A stretch of 64,000 nt of DNA from Algorimicrobium algoritergicola (GCF_008086165.1 NZ_VSKL01000008.1:1-64000); one strand, 5' to 3'. Shown: positions 7,577 through 17,040, counted from the stretch's first letter. Program-made: numbers and translations. Notes: a model not told the origin generated them from the sequence alone.

Positions 7577-8242
7577 TTAATAGTAAATTATAGTTTCTGA
7601 GTTCGGAAAGGTAAATTTCGTGTTTCCCGGATAAAAATGATCCATAGTGGGCAAGGTTTTGAGTTTTCTTACTATTTCTTTTTTCTCAATTTTGGAACCT
7701 TTATTTTCACAATCGCTTGTTTCTTGTTCATAATGAATCTTACCGTTTGATAGGTTATAATCAAAATTATAGAAATTATCACAGGATGAACCAAAATTTA
7801 CAGTTACGCCTATTAATTGAAAATAATCACTTTGATACCTAAACCTATGCGTATAATGCCATTTTTGACGAGCGCCTCCTGTATGATTAATTACAATACA
7901 ATTTCTAACAATGGAGATTCCTTCAAAAGGATCGCCCATCATTCCTCCGTGCTGACTCGGTAATATGGCACCAACAGATTTTTTCCACAACTCCCATTTG
8001 TCATGATTCTTTTTGTAAATGTATAATTGCCTTTCCGTCCCCATATCGGTTTCTTTTTCGGTATCGTAAACTATAACTTTTTCAAAAACGCCGTCGTTAT
8101 CTAAATCCCCTTCTTTTTCGGCAAGAATTTTAAAGTGTTTTGGTGTTTGAATTATTTCTGTTTTTGTGTTTTCCTGACTGTTACAAAGCATAAATGAAAA
8201 AAGAAATAGAACTAAAAAACATGTAGATGTAGGTTTTTTCAT
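7577..8242 (-). CDS. Hypothetical secreted protein, 221 aa
   Basis: A Sec signal peptide is clear (KKPTSTCFLVLFLFSFMLCNSQ, likely cleaved near residue 23). The mature part carries EGDLDNDGVFEKVIVYDTE, a calcium-binding-loop-like DxDxDG pattern seen in VCBS/FG-GAP-type proteins and in Bacteroidota exported proteins that compare two forms of an object. The rest is beta-rich and has no recognised catalytic motif. It is an orphan gene bounded by repeat copies R2 and R3. Function unknown. Confidence 0.6.
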   Translation of the reverse strand: MKKPTSTCFLVLFLFSFMLCNSQENTKTEIIQTPKHFKILAEKEGDLDNDGVFEKVIVYDTEKETDMGTERQLYIYKKNHDKWELWKKSVGAILPSQHGGMMGDPFEGISIVRNCIVINHTGGARQKWHYTHRFRYQSDYFQLIGVTVNFGSSCDNFYNFDYNLSNGKIHYEQETSDCENKGSKIEKKEIVRKLKTLPTMDHFYPGNTKFTFPNSETIIYY

Positions 8243-8386
8243 ATTATTAGCAACGGTTTTGTGTATGATTAATGCGTATATGCTTCAGCGGATTTTTGGA
8301 ACGAAAATGAAAAGAAAGCAAACACGCACTTCTCTTTAATTTAACACTAAACTACACATTTTTTATGCACAGTTGGTATTATTTGT
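8243..8386. repeat. Intergenic imperfect palindromic repeat, copy R3
   Basis: The left edge CAACGGTTTTGTGTATGATT lies 8 bases upstream of the neighbouring start codon and matches the left edge of the other copies. AAACACGCA and AACACTAAACTACACA in the right half match AAACACGCA and AGCACTAAACCGCAA of copy R4. The GTGTATG and TGCACA parts of the two halves are partly complementary. Confidence 0.6.
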
Positions 8387-9214
8387 TCATTCGGCTTTGG
8401 CTCCTATAAATATCGTTTTTACTTTATCATTTTCTAATTCGAAAATAACTCCTCCATAAATAGAACCAACTATAATTACGTTCTCACTAGAATATTCATC
8501 GTTTATATCTGCTCCATATTTTTCTAAAACAAAATCTCTACTTGAATTAATGCGAACCATTTTTACAGTTTTCATTTGACTTAATTTACTGTTGGTAATC
8601 ATTAAAACTTTTTTATTTCCACCTTTGTTTTCAGAATCCATTTGAAGTGTGATTCCTTTAGAATTATAATTCCATTTTTCTACATATGTTCCAATTGCTC
8701 CCCAAAATTCTTCTGGACTTTTTTCATCTGGTTGGCCCAATTTATTTATAACATCAGATTGATTTAGTCCTAATTTTAACCATCCATCCATTATGTCATA
8801 AAGAAAATCCTGGTCTTTTACAATAAATGAGTCACAATCAAAATCAGTTTTCATTTTTGTCACACCGCTTGAATTATATAACTGAACAATTAATTCATTT
8901 TTAATTTTCACAATGGAATCTCCGACCTTAATAAGTTTATAATTTGTTGAATCGGATAAAAATACATCACTAATTTCAAGAATTCCATTACTGTTTTCGA
9001 TACTTATTACTCCAGAATTGTTAAGTGTTTGATCGATGTGTTTGGCAATAATTTTGCCATGCCATTCATCATTTTTAAAATTCACTAAATATTTACATCC
9101 ATTTTGATCTTTAACACCTGACGTTTGATTACAAGCGCTAATTAAAAAAAGAAGTAGCAAAACTAAAATTGAATCTAAATTAAATTTGTAATGGAATTTC
9201 TGCATAAATTTCAT
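8387..9214 (-). CDS. Hypothetical lipoprotein, 275 aa
   Basis: An N-terminal signal with the lipobox LLFLISACN puts the lipidated Cys near residue 28. The mature protein is beta-rich with no motif I recognise. A segment near residues 140-170 (GWLKLGLNQSDVINKLGQPDE) resembles the start of a SmpA/BamE-like fold, where a helix with G-x-s-x-x-d-V leads to LGxP, so a periplasmic BamE-like module is possible. It sits between repeat copies R3 and R4, on the same strand as the other orphan genes. Confidence 0.6.
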   Translation of the reverse strand: MKFMQKFHYKFNLDSILVLLLLFLISACNQTSGVKDQNGCKYLVNFKNDEWHGKIIAKHIDQTLNNSGVISIENSNGILEISDVFLSDSTNYKLIKVGDSIVKIKNELIVQLYNSSGVTKMKTDFDCDSFIVKDQDFLYDIMDGWLKLGLNQSDVINKLGQPDEKSPEEFWGAIGTYVEKWNYNSKGITLQMDSENKGGNKKVLMITNSKLSQMKTVKMVRINSSRDFVLEKYGADINDEYSSENVIIVGSIYGGVIFELENDKVKTIFIGAKAE

Positions 9215-9370
9215 TTACTGCTAACGGTTTCGTTTATGATTAGTTGCGTGTGTAAGGATCTAATTTAGTGAACAAAAACTAACCAGAGAAAATTCCGATG
9301 TTACAAACACGCATCGACCTGTGATTTAGCACTAAACCGCAATTATTTTTATACGGCTTAAGTTAGCATT
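9215..9370. repeat. Intergenic imperfect palindromic repeat, copy R4
   Basis: This is the clearest copy. The left end GCTAACGGTTTCGTTTATGATT then AGTTGCGTGTG is an imperfect mirror of the right end, which reads (reverse) TGCTAACTTAAGCCGTATAA then AAATAATTGCGG; 13 of 18 positions in the inner part match by my count. The right end GGCTTAAGTTAGCATTT is identical over 17 bases to the right end of copy R6, 30 kb away. The repeat begins five bases from a start codon and ends next to the stop codon of the next gene. Confidence 0.7.
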
Positions 9371-10057
9371 TTATTCAAATTCTATTGCTATTAAATTCCG
9401 ATTATTTCTCTTAAATGTTAAAACCATTTTCAAAGCAATTTTTTCTCTCACTTGAACAATGTTAACTTTAATTACTTGACCAAAATTATTGGTATCTAAA
9501 AGGTCAAAGCCTTGAAATTGAGATTGTTTTATAATTCCGTATTCATTTTCTAAATTGTTGAATAATTCAGTTAAATCACTTATTTCTAATTCAATAGTTT
9601 TATCAAATATCCCTAATAAAATTTCATATTTTTTATTTTCTAATAATTCAGATATCTGATTTATTTTCGGCATTAGTTTTTCAATTTTCGCTATTTCTTT
9701 GTCGGAATAGGAATATTCAGAACTTGTTCCATTTTCCAGATTTATTTTAACTCTAACTTGATTATAGTTACTTTTTTCGTCCTCTAAACTTGAATGAAAT
9801 AAATAGGCAATATTTCCAGCGTGTGGGTTTAAATTTCCCGCATTTTTATTAAGTAACGGACTTTTACTCATTTCAAGCTCGAAATAAGTTATTGTTTCTA
9901 CGTTTTTAGTTTCAAATCCTTTATGTCTTAAACACTCTCCATCGTAAAAATTCAAAACTTGTTGGACTGAATTAACTTCTTTGTCAGATACTCCAATATC
10001 TTTTTTACAAGAAGTTACTATTAATGTTAAAATCAGGAATGATAAAATTTTGTTCAT
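9371..10057 (-). CDS. Hypothetical lipoprotein, 228 aa
   Basis: The signal peptide ends in a lipobox (LSFLILTLIVTSCKKD; lipidated Cys near residue 17). The mature part is mixed alpha/beta with no recognised domain. It has a helical middle (ELLENKKYEILLGIFDKTIE) and closes with VLTFKRNNRNLIAIEF. It is the first (most upstream) of four minus-strand orphan genes between 6865 and 10057 that alternate with the palindromic repeats. Confidence 0.6.
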   Translation of the reverse strand: MNKILSFLILTLIVTSCKKDIGVSDKEVNSVQQVLNFYDGECLRHKGFETKNVETITYFELEMSKSPLLNKNAGNLNPHAGNIAYLFHSSLEDEKSNYNQVRVKINLENGTSSEYSYSDKEIAKIEKLMPKINQISELLENKKYEILLGIFDKTIELEISDLTELFNNLENEYGIIKQSQFQGFDLLDTNNFGQVIKVNIVQVREKIALKMVLTFKRNNRNLIAIEFE

Positions 10058-10497
10058 CAGTTTGTTTATATGTGATACAACGTGTTTTATAGTAGTTTTT
10101 ATAACTGATAGCCGTTTATTAGGTCAGGATATAGTACGTTTTATGTTAGCGTTATCATGTAAAGATAATTTTCTTAAGGCAGTATCCAAAAGGCTGCTTA
10201 TTTGCGGTAAGCCTTTTCTAGTTGCTTCTAATAAATCCATGCAATTAGTGATTTATTCTAAATGAAGTCTATTAAATAGCTCATTTATCTTTTTGTATAT
10301 AATATCATGAACTAATTGTATGTTTGATTCCAAAGTATATCATATAACTAGTGTAAATTTTAATACAACAGGAAATGAATAAAACTTATAATATGATGTG
10401 ATTGGTTTGATTAAGAAAGGAAGATAATTGTCGTAATTTAGGCGTCACGTTTCAATTTGATAAAATGATTTAAGTAACGATTAGCAAGAAACTAATT
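10058..10497. other. Intergenic stretch between divergent genes
   Basis: No gene is supported in these 440 bases. The first 90 bases (CAACGTGTTTTATAG to TTTTATGTTAGCG) may be a shortened, decayed relative of the palindromic repeats. The remainder should hold the promoter of the MscS gene, but no clear TAnnTTTG box was found close to it. An open plus frame over 9981-10265 overlaps the lipoprotein gene and looks like a shadow. Confidence 0.3.
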
Positions 10498-11601
10498 ATG
10501 ATAGAATTTTTAGAAACATATAAACAGAATATTATTTACGGGACAATAGTTATTGTTGCAATTATAGTGTTACGAATGCTGACAACTAAATTGCATCATT
10601 GGTTGGCTAGAGAGAAACAGCGAAAATTTCCTGGAGAACAATCAACATCGTTGCGGTTATTGAAGCGTATTCTTAATACGTTATGGGTTGTTTTAGGATT
10701 AATAGCCTTGAGTTACCTGGTGTTAGATGAAAGTCGACATAATGCACTTACAGACGATTTTAAAATAGTTCTCTACATAGGTGTTGTTTTGGCACTTACC
10801 ATAATTGCGGCTTCAACAGCAAATATGTGGTTTAAATATGATATCCAAAAAAAGATTGAAAACGAACATGATCCAACCAGTTTTAAATTTTTAAGATACG
10901 TTGTTCTTGTTGTTATTTATTTTGTTGGAATTCTTCTTTGTCTTTTAGCCTTTCCTTCGCTTAAAGGTGTTGCACAAACGGCTTTGGGTGGAGCAGGAGT
11001 ATTAGCGCTTATAGCAGGTCTTGCAGCACAAGAAGCCTTGGCAAATGTTATTGGGGGTTTGTTTATTATTACTTTTAAGCCCTTTAGAATTGGCGATCTT
11101 ATCAAGGTTACAGATGCTATGGTGGGTAGAGTTACAGATATTACATTACGGCATACAGTCATTCGTAATTTTGAAAATAAGATGATTGTTATTCCAAACT
11201 CCATAATAAATAAGGAAAAGCTGATTAATTATGATATGGGCGAACTCAAATGTTGTGAACGTATTGAAATTGGAATATCCTATGATAGTGATATTGATTT
11301 GGCCAAAAAAATTATGCAGGAGGAATGTGAGAGACATCCACTTATTTTAGACAACCGCACAGAGTTAGAAATACAGGAAGGTTTACCAGTAGTAAAAACA
11401 GCTCTCATACAATTAAATGACTCTTCAATGACCATAAGAGCTTGGACCTGGGGAAGAAGCTATAACGATAGTTTTCAACTTAAAATTGATGTTTTAGAAA
11501 GTATTAAAAAACGTTTTGATAAGGAAGGTATTGAAATCCCATTCCCTTATAGAACTATTGTTATGAAAACGGAAAATAAGGAACGAACAAAAACGAATTG
11601 A
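10498..11601 (+). CDS. MscS-family mechanosensitive channel, 367 aa
   Basis: Four N-terminal hydrophobic helices lie at about residues 13-30, 58-76, 86-105 and 128-150. The pore-lining helix GVAQTALGGAGVLALIAGLAAQEALANVIGG has the Gly/Ala-rich packing of MscS. It is followed by FKPFRIGDLIKV, the start of the beta domain, and a cytoplasmic alpha/beta domain to the end. The family opens on membrane tension to release osmolytes during down-shock. The length places it among medium-size MscS/YnaI-type channels. It is transcribed alone and ends before a bidirectional terminator. Confidence 0.93.
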   Translation: MIEFLETYKQNIIYGTIVIVAIIVLRMLTTKLHHWLAREKQRKFPGEQSTSLRLLKRILNTLWVVLGLIALSYLVLDESRHNALTDDFKIVLYIGVVLALTIIAASTANMWFKYDIQKKIENEHDPTSFKFLRYVVLVVIYFVGILLCLLAFPSLKGVAQTALGGAGVLALIAGLAAQEALANVIGGLFIITFKPFRIGDLIKVTDAMVGRVTDITLRHTVIRNFENKMIVIPNSIINKEKLINYDMGELKCCERIEIGISYDSDIDLAKKIMQEECERHPLILDNRTELEIQEGLPVVKTALIQLNDSSMTIRAWTWGRSYNDSFQLKIDVLESIKKRFDKEGIEIPFPYRTIVMKTENKERTKTN

Positions 11602-11720
11602 AGCTTAAACAATAAGGGCTCTCGAAGTGTTTTTGTAAACGTTAGATGCTTAATTGTTTATAAATGAATGGTATCAAAATAGATTTTTCTAATTTGTAAA
11701 AAGAACTTCAATAGTCTAAT

Positions 11721-11756
11721 AAAAAAAAGCCTTGTAATTATTTACAAGGCTTTTTT
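11721..11756. terminator. Bidirectional terminator
   Basis: An inverted repeat AAAAAAGCCTTGTAA with TTACAAGGCTTTTTT has a short loop and A/T tracts on each side. It serves the convergent MscS gene and the metalloprotease gene, whose stop codon is 6 bases away. Confidence 0.9.
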
Positions 11757-11761
11757 AATTT

Positions 11762-14167
11762 TTATTGTTTAATTATCCGTTTCGTAATACTTCCTTTTTC
11801 TGAAGCAATTCGCATCAAATAGATACCACTAGCATATTGAGATAAGTCAATCTCTTTGTTGGATTGCATTTGTTCTAAATTAATAGTCCTTAAGATACGC
11901 CCGTTTAAATCCATTAATTGTGCAGAGATTAATTTGGTCTCACTATCATTAGATACTGTAATGATACCTGACGTTGGATTTGGTATTACTAATATATCAT
12001 TTACACCTAATTCAAAAGTATCCACACTTAAAGTGTTATCGTCCACCGTTAAATTAAACGAACAAGTCCCTATCAAACCACTATCATCATAAGCTGAATA
12101 ACTTATTACATGAACACCATCCGCTAAACTTACTCCAGCTGGTGGTAATTGGTTAACAAAAGCAATACCACAATTATCTGAAGCTGTTACAGAACCTGTA
12201 GCATAATAATCAGGAAGCGTAAAGTTTCCTGTGCTATTAACTGTAAAATCTGCTAAACATGTTACGGAAGGTACTTGCGCATCTTGGATAGTAACAGTAG
12301 CGTTACAAGTTTCAATATTGCCAGCATTATCTTTTCTGTTCAATGTGATGACATGATCACCAATATCAGAACAGTCAAAATCCCCATCAAATGGCACGGC
12401 AGCATTATAATCTATATTTCCATTAAACATATATGGATTGGCTGCTGTTCCTGCAAAAGGATAACCACTATAAGGACCTTCATAAACCTCTAGATTCGTA
12501 TCACTAATCCATAAACTTCCGGCAGCTGTAGCTTGTTCTACAAGAATACCTGATGCATCAGTTGAAGTGATATAAAATGAAACCGTATTTCCTGCGTCAA
12601 CGGCTATACCTAATGACAAATTTAAAGGTGTAACAGTTAAATCGCTTACAGCTAACGTTGGGCTTGCCAACAAAGTCCATGCTGCAGGATTAAATTCAGA
12701 CCCAGACCATGAGCCTGATTTGTAATACACTTCATAAGTTGCTGTTCCACCAACATTTGCGGTGTTGTATGGGCGAATGCTAAAAGAATTGATTGTGATT
12801 GCATTTATTGCTTTAACGTCAAACATGTATCCTGGACCAACAACTTGGGCAGTGTTAGACACACTTAATGAAACATCGGCAAAACCATTAGTCAAATATT
12901 CAGAATCTAAACCACAATTTCCTACGGCAGAACCTCCATCTATATTGGCTGGGGTTACGGTTGCTAATCCAGAATTATCTAAAAAAATTATGGGACTTGA
13001 GCAAACGGCTGAAAGTGCCAGATTATCAGCCACAGTAACTATCGTTGTACACGAATTTGTAAATCCATTAGGATCTGTTGCTGTAAGAGTAACCGTTTGG
13101 TCACCAACATCTGAACAGGTAAAAAATGATGGACTTACAGTTAGTGTAACCGCATCACCATTAGGATCTGTTGTACCTCCATCAATATTAGCGCCAGAAA
13201 TAGATACGTCACCACCGGCTCCTAATACGGCATTAAAAGTATTACAAACCATAGTAGGCTGAAATAAATAGGCTCTTGTATTTGTTGGATCTTCTTTACC
13301 CATATAAAATCTAATGCGTGACTCTGCTTCAGGAGAAAAGTTTGACACACATGAAAAAGGTTGATTATAAGACATGATTTGTGTCTCATCTGCAGCATAA
13401 GTGTCTCCATTAGCATCTGTACCTGAAGAATAAGCGCAAGACCCTCCATTGACATCGCCAAAAGTATGAAAGCCATCGGCTGGTGTGTCACATAATAAAT
13501 CACCTGCTGAATCACAGTTAGAGCCATTTACTAATTCTTCAGCATAAGCTGTTTCAAAGGTGTGTAATAAGCCGAAATAATGACCCATTTCATGAGCAAC
13601 AGTTGCGCCGTTTTCAGCAACACTATTATTAACAACAACAAAATAATCATTTGGTAAATTCCAAGGAAATCTGGCATAGCCTCCAACAGCTCCTCCGCTT
13701 GAACCATATGCTGCAGTTAAAAAATAAGCATTTACCACATTCGGTATATTGTTTAGTTGCAGTACATTGTCACCTTCAGTGTAACCAGACCCAGCAACGC
13801 CATTGGTTCCTAAAACCATAAGATCCGTATTATTTATATAGTTAATAGGTAATATATTAAGCGTAATACCATATGGTAAGTATTTATCTCTCGCAGCTAT
13901 AATATTATTCATCACTGTTGTTGCGTTTGGTCCGCCAGTTCCGGCATTCGTTCTAACAACATGAGCTTGAAAAGGCACAGTAATTAATCCAGAAGGAGAA
14001 ATATTTGCACGTCTTTGAATTCCAAGATCTTCAATAAGGGTTCTAGCTTCTGCCGGTGTAATATCTGGCATGCCACAGGCTATCTGTGCATTTACTTGTA
14101 TTGAACAAAATAACAAAATACATGCAAAACATAAATTTTTAATGTTACATAGTAAAATTGATTTCAT
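11762..14167 (-). CDS. Secreted M43-type (cytophagalysin-like) metalloprotease with T9SS tail, about 801 aa
   Basis: I start at the internal ATG (MKSILLCNIKNL), which gives a proper signal peptide ending at NAQ. The zinc site AHEMGHYFGLLH has the HExxHxxGxxH pattern (first His near residue 192 from this start) and IMSY is the Met-turn, so this is a metzincin of the pappalysin/M43 family, cytophagalysin-like. Several beta-sandwich modules follow with repeated TVTLTATDPNG-type and CSDIGDHVITL pieces (HYR/PKD-like). The C-terminus, FELGVNDILVIPNPTSG to the end with GSITKRIIKQ, is a type A sorting domain of type IX secretion. The protein should be cleaved and released or anchored outside the cell; the substrate is unknown. 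Confidence 0.9.
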   Translation of the reverse strand: MKSILLCNIKNLCFACILLFCSIQVNAQIACGMPDITPAEARTLIEDLGIQRRANISPSGLITVPFQAHVVRTNAGTGGPNATTVMNNIIAARDKYLPYGITLNILPINYINNTDLMVLGTNGVAGSGYTEGDNVLQLNNIPNVVNAYFLTAAYGSSGGAVGGYARFPWNLPNDYFVVVNNSVAENGATVAHEMGHYFGLLHTFETAYAEELVNGSNCDSAGDLLCDTPADGFHTFGDVNGGSCAYSSGTDANGDTYAADETQIMSYNQPFSCVSNFSPEAESRIRFYMGKEDPTNTRAYLFQPTMVCNTFNAVLGAGGDVSISGANIDGGTTDPNGDAVTLTVSPSFFTCSDVGDQTVTLTATDPNGFTNSCTTIVTVADNLALSAVCSSPIIFLDNSGLATVTPANIDGGSAVGNCGLDSEYLTNGFADVSLSVSNTAQVVGPGYMFDVKAINAITINSFSIRPYNTANVGGTATYEVYYKSGSWSGSEFNPAAWTLLASPTLAVSDLTVTPLNLSLGIAVDAGNTVSFYITSTDASGILVEQATAAGSLWISDTNLEVYEGPYSGYPFAGTAANPYMFNGNIDYNAAVPFDGDFDCSDIGDHVITLNRKDNAGNIETCNATVTIQDAQVPSVTCLADFTVNSTGNFTLPDYYATGSVTASDNCGIAFVNQLPPAGVSLADGVHVISYSAYDDSGLIGTCSFNLTVDDNTLSVDTFELGVNDILVIPNPTSGIITVSNDSETKLISAQLMDLNGRILRTINLEQMQSNKEIDLSQYASGIYLMRIASEKGSITKRIIKQ

Positions 14168-14579
14168 AATTGGTTGGTGGTTATAGTTAATGATATGCAT
14201 AGATTCTTTAAAATCTGTGCTTTTAGTGTTGGGGCTAAATTAATCAATTTAAATAAATTAACTACAAACCAATTCATATAAGCTGTTGGAAATTAATCAT
14301 AATGCTCACTTTACTATTATTAATATTCCCATAAATTCAATTGTTAGGCTTCAACTAATTAGTTTAAAATTGCCATGTTTTGTTTATCAACTTTGAATAG
14401 ATAAATGTAGTTCTTCTTAAATCTTTCTCAATACTTCCAATATTCTTTCGTAATTTGCATGTGAGTTGTTTATTATGATTGTTTTTATATGAAAACTGCT
14501 GATCATCAGTAAATTGAGTAGTCTTTAACTCTAAATCATAATGTGAAACGGAATAAGTTTAACCACAAATATTTATAAC
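14168..14579. other. Divergent intergenic stretch
   Basis: These 412 AT-rich bases separate two genes that start in opposite directions. I see no gene, no TAnnTTTG box in a good position and no long hairpin. An imperfect palindrome (CTGCTGATCATCAGT, about 14502) is the only feature I noticed, and I do not attach a function to it. Confidence 0.4.
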
Positions 14580-15398
14580 ATGAAAAATATCATCATACCT
14601 GTTGACTTTTCAAAGCAGTCAGAATTTGCTTTAGAAACAGGAGCCATTTTAGCAAAAAAACATAACGCCACACTACATGTATTGCACATGCTAGAATTGT
14701 CAGACTCGTTAATTTCGCAGTCGGATTCTGATAATAAAAACGAAATGTTGTTTATGGTTGCTTTAACTAAAAAGAAGTTTGAACCATTTTTAGATAAAGA
14801 TTATTTAAAAGATGTTACCGTTCAACCTCTAATTAAACGACATAAGGTATACAATGAAGTTGATGCTATAGCCAAAGAAGTAGATGCAGATTTAATCGTT
14901 ATGGGATCCCAAGGTCTTACGTTACAGGATGGAATTTTTGCAGGTTCAAATGCAGAAAAAATGGTACGTAACAGTAGCACGCCCGTTTTAATTGTAAAAT
15001 CCAGTCCTAAAGATTTTAATCTTAATAAGGCGATTTTTGCTACAGATATGAGCATCGAAAGTGTACCTGTTTATAAGAGAGCAAGTATTATTTTTTCAGA
15101 GTTAGGAGCTACCATGCAACCTGTTTACGTTAATAGACCATTTAATGATTTTATAAACACTAAAGAATTTAATGCCAAGCTTAAAAAGTTTGCGGAATCT
15201 GGAGGTTCAAGTCAAGTTAAATTTATAGCAGGACATACAATTGAAGACGGATTAATACAATATGCCGAGGAAATTAATGCAGGTGTTATTGGAATAAGTA
15301 CAAATGCTAGAAAGGGACTAAATCGCCTTTTAAAAGGAAGTATTTCTGAAGATTTAGCAAACCAATCTAAACTGCCAGTAATGACCTTTAAATTATAG
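14580..15398 (+). CDS. Tandem-domain universal stress protein (UspA family), 272 aa
   Basis: Two UspA folds lie side by side, about residues 1-140 and 148-272. The first begins NIIIPVDFSKQSEFALETGA and carries VMGSQGLTLQDGIFAGSNAEKMV, an ATP-site-like G-x-x-G...G-S loop. The second ends AGVIGISTNARKGLNRLLKGSISEDL. Tandem Usp proteins of this length are common in Bacteroidota and are induced in stress; the biochemical role is unknown. It is followed by a hairpin terminator and is convergent with the monooxygenase gene. Confidence 0.9.
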   Translation: MKNIIIPVDFSKQSEFALETGAILAKKHNATLHVLHMLELSDSLISQSDSDNKNEMLFMVALTKKKFEPFLDKDYLKDVTVQPLIKRHKVYNEVDAIAKEVDADLIVMGSQGLTLQDGIFAGSNAEKMVRNSSTPVLIVKSSPKDFNLNKAIFATDMSIESVPVYKRASIIFSELGATMQPVYVNRPFNDFINTKEFNAKLKKFAESGGSSQVKFIAGHTIEDGLIQYAEEINAGVIGISTNARKGLNRLLKGSISEDLANQSKLPVMTFKL

Positions 15399-15438
15399 AA
15401 AAATTGATTTAAAACGCATTTATATAAAATTTTATAAG

Positions 15439-15474
15439 CATCATTATCCATCAAAAGGTAGTGATGTTTTTTTT
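15439..15474 (+). terminator. Terminator of the usp gene
   Basis: The strands CATCATTATCC and GGTAGTGATG pair with one bulged base and one G-U pair around a seven-base loop, followed by eight T residues. It overlaps the last bases of the convergent monooxygenase gene. Confidence 0.75.
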
Positions 15475-16927
15475 AGGAATCATTGGTTTTTAAACAACGT
15501 CCTCTTGGTTCGTTACCTTCAAAGAGTGCAACTTCGGAATGTAGAAATTCTGCAGCAGCTGCTGAATCTTTTACTTTGGAAGCGCTGCGTTCTAACATCT
15601 CGGATTCAAATTCCTGTAATACACTTTTTTTAATGCCAATTTCTCGCCATTGTGTTAAAGGTCTACATCCTTTTGAAATGCCACGAGCCAATGCCAGTGC
15701 ATCAAGAAGCGCTTGATTTGCGCCTTGGCCTTTAAAAGGACTCATTGGGTGAGCCGCATCTCCAATTAAAGTTATTTGTTGGCCTCTTTCTAACAAATCT
15801 GATGTCAATAATTTGCGGTCGTAAACTGGATATCCAGAAATTTGACTGGCATCCGTAGCTGCCATAATTTGCGGAATGGGATCGTGCCATTGGGTTCTAC
15901 TACACGCTTCTTCTTTGAGGGCGTGAGAACCTTGAGCACTTAAGGCTTGGGCTTCTTTTTCCATCATAGGGAAACTTAATTGCCACATGATGGCATCTTG
16001 GCTATAAGGCATCATGTAAATACGTTCGTGTCCATTGGCGGTTTGAAAAACTGTAGCCGAATCCAATAAATCATTAGTCACGTCTTCAAGAGCTGCCAAC
16101 GGACAAATGCCTAATATTACAATACAATCTAGATACCGTAAAGGCGTCTTGTTATTGCCAATCAATAAATTCCTGACAGAACTTCGGATACCATCCGCGC
16201 CTACAACAAGATCTGCTTTGGCATTTTTTATTGTGCCATTCACGTCAAAGGTTAAATTGACACCTTGTTCGTCTTCACTAAAATTGGTTAACTGATGTCC
16301 CCATTTTACCATGTCATGTCCACCGAGTTGTTCTAGAAGTGCCAAGCGTAGAGATTGTCGTGCTATATGAATGTTGGTGCGTTTTGGTGGCGATTTTTCA
16401 TCTGAATCCACCCATTTCCTAATTCCCCATTCGCCAATCACGTTGCCGTCTGTAGTATGAACCACATGGCTTGTTGAAACAATGCCTGCTTCTAAAGAAA
16501 ATATACCAAACCCTTCAATAGCCTTACTGGCTTGTTGCAACGTAAGTCCATAGCCTTGAGATCGTGCATTAAAATCGGTGTCGCGTTCATAAAGTGTAAA
16601 CGGGATGCCACGATGTAAGCAAGCTACGGCAAGCGCAACGCCTCCAATTCCGCCACCAATAATAGCAACATGTGGATAATTTTCAGTGTCAGGAATAGGA
16701 TTGCTATCGGCTGGAATTAAACCAGAGCCATTGCAATTTGTGCATGGATTTAAATGGCCTTTTGGCTTAACAGGTGTAATTCCTTGACTGTGGTTTTTTT
16801 CAAATACTTCTAATGCCTTCCTATATTGAAGTCGCACCTTCTTGCGAAGCCTTTGTCTTTTTTTACCAAGTCCTCGACATTCTTGGCACGTAGTCCAATA
16901 TGTCTTGCCTGTTTTCGCTTTATTCAC
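15473..16927 (-). CDS. FAD-dependent monooxygenase with N-terminal DnaJ-like zinc motif, about 484 aa
   Basis: From the GTG at 16927 the protein begins VNKAKTGKTYWTTCQECRGLG, giving a CxxCxGxG element. A second, CTNCNGSG, follows after a basic linker; together they look like half of a DnaJ zinc domain. A Rossmann FAD fold of the PHBH class follows: IIGGGIGGVALAVACLHRGI, then LVVGADGIRSS and LIGDAAHPMSPFKGQGANQA. Such enzymes hydroxylate or otherwise oxidise aromatic and related compounds with NAD(P)H. A longer reading from a TTG at 17014 is unlikely, since that TTG lies inside a TATTTTTG promoter box. A shorter relative of this gene is present as a fragment at 31173-31592. Confidence 0.8.
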   Translation of the reverse strand: MNKAKTGKTYWTTCQECRGLGKKRQRLRKKVRLQYRKALEVFEKNHSQGITPVKPKGHLNPCTNCNGSGLIPADSNPIPDTENYPHVAIIGGGIGGVALAVACLHRGIPFTLYERDTDFNARSQGYGLTLQQASKAIEGFGIFSLEAGIVSTSHVVHTTDGNVIGEWGIRKWVDSDEKSPPKRTNIHIARQSLRLALLEQLGGHDMVKWGHQLTNFSEDEQGVNLTFDVNGTIKNAKADLVVGADGIRSSVRNLLIGNNKTPLRYLDCIVILGICPLAALEDVTNDLLDSATVFQTANGHERIYMMPYSQDAIMWQLSFPMMEKEAQALSAQGSHALKEEACSRTQWHDPIPQIMAATDASQISGYPVYDRKLLTSDLLERGQQITLIGDAAHPMSPFKGQGANQALLDALALARGISKGCRPLTQWREIGIKKSVLQEFESEMLERSASKVKDSAAAAEFLHSEVALFEGNEPRGRCLKTNDS

Positions 16928-17040
16928 TTTGAAAGTAGTTAACGTGATTATCTTAAAGATGTGATTTAAATAAAAGACATCTTGTGAAGTATATTTCAAT
17001 GGATATCTTGGCAAAAATAATCTAAATTTTATTGAATGAA

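Noticed and set aside
9981-10265. Plus-strand open frame of 94 codons overlapping the 3'-adjacent lipoprotein start
   Set aside because: It overlaps a convincing lipoprotein gene on the other strand, has no motif, and its codon use looks random.
16928-17014. Longer N-terminus of the FAD monooxygenase from a TTG codon
   Set aside because: The TTG lies inside the TATTTTTG promoter box, and the related fragment at 31592 begins near the position of the GTG at 16927.
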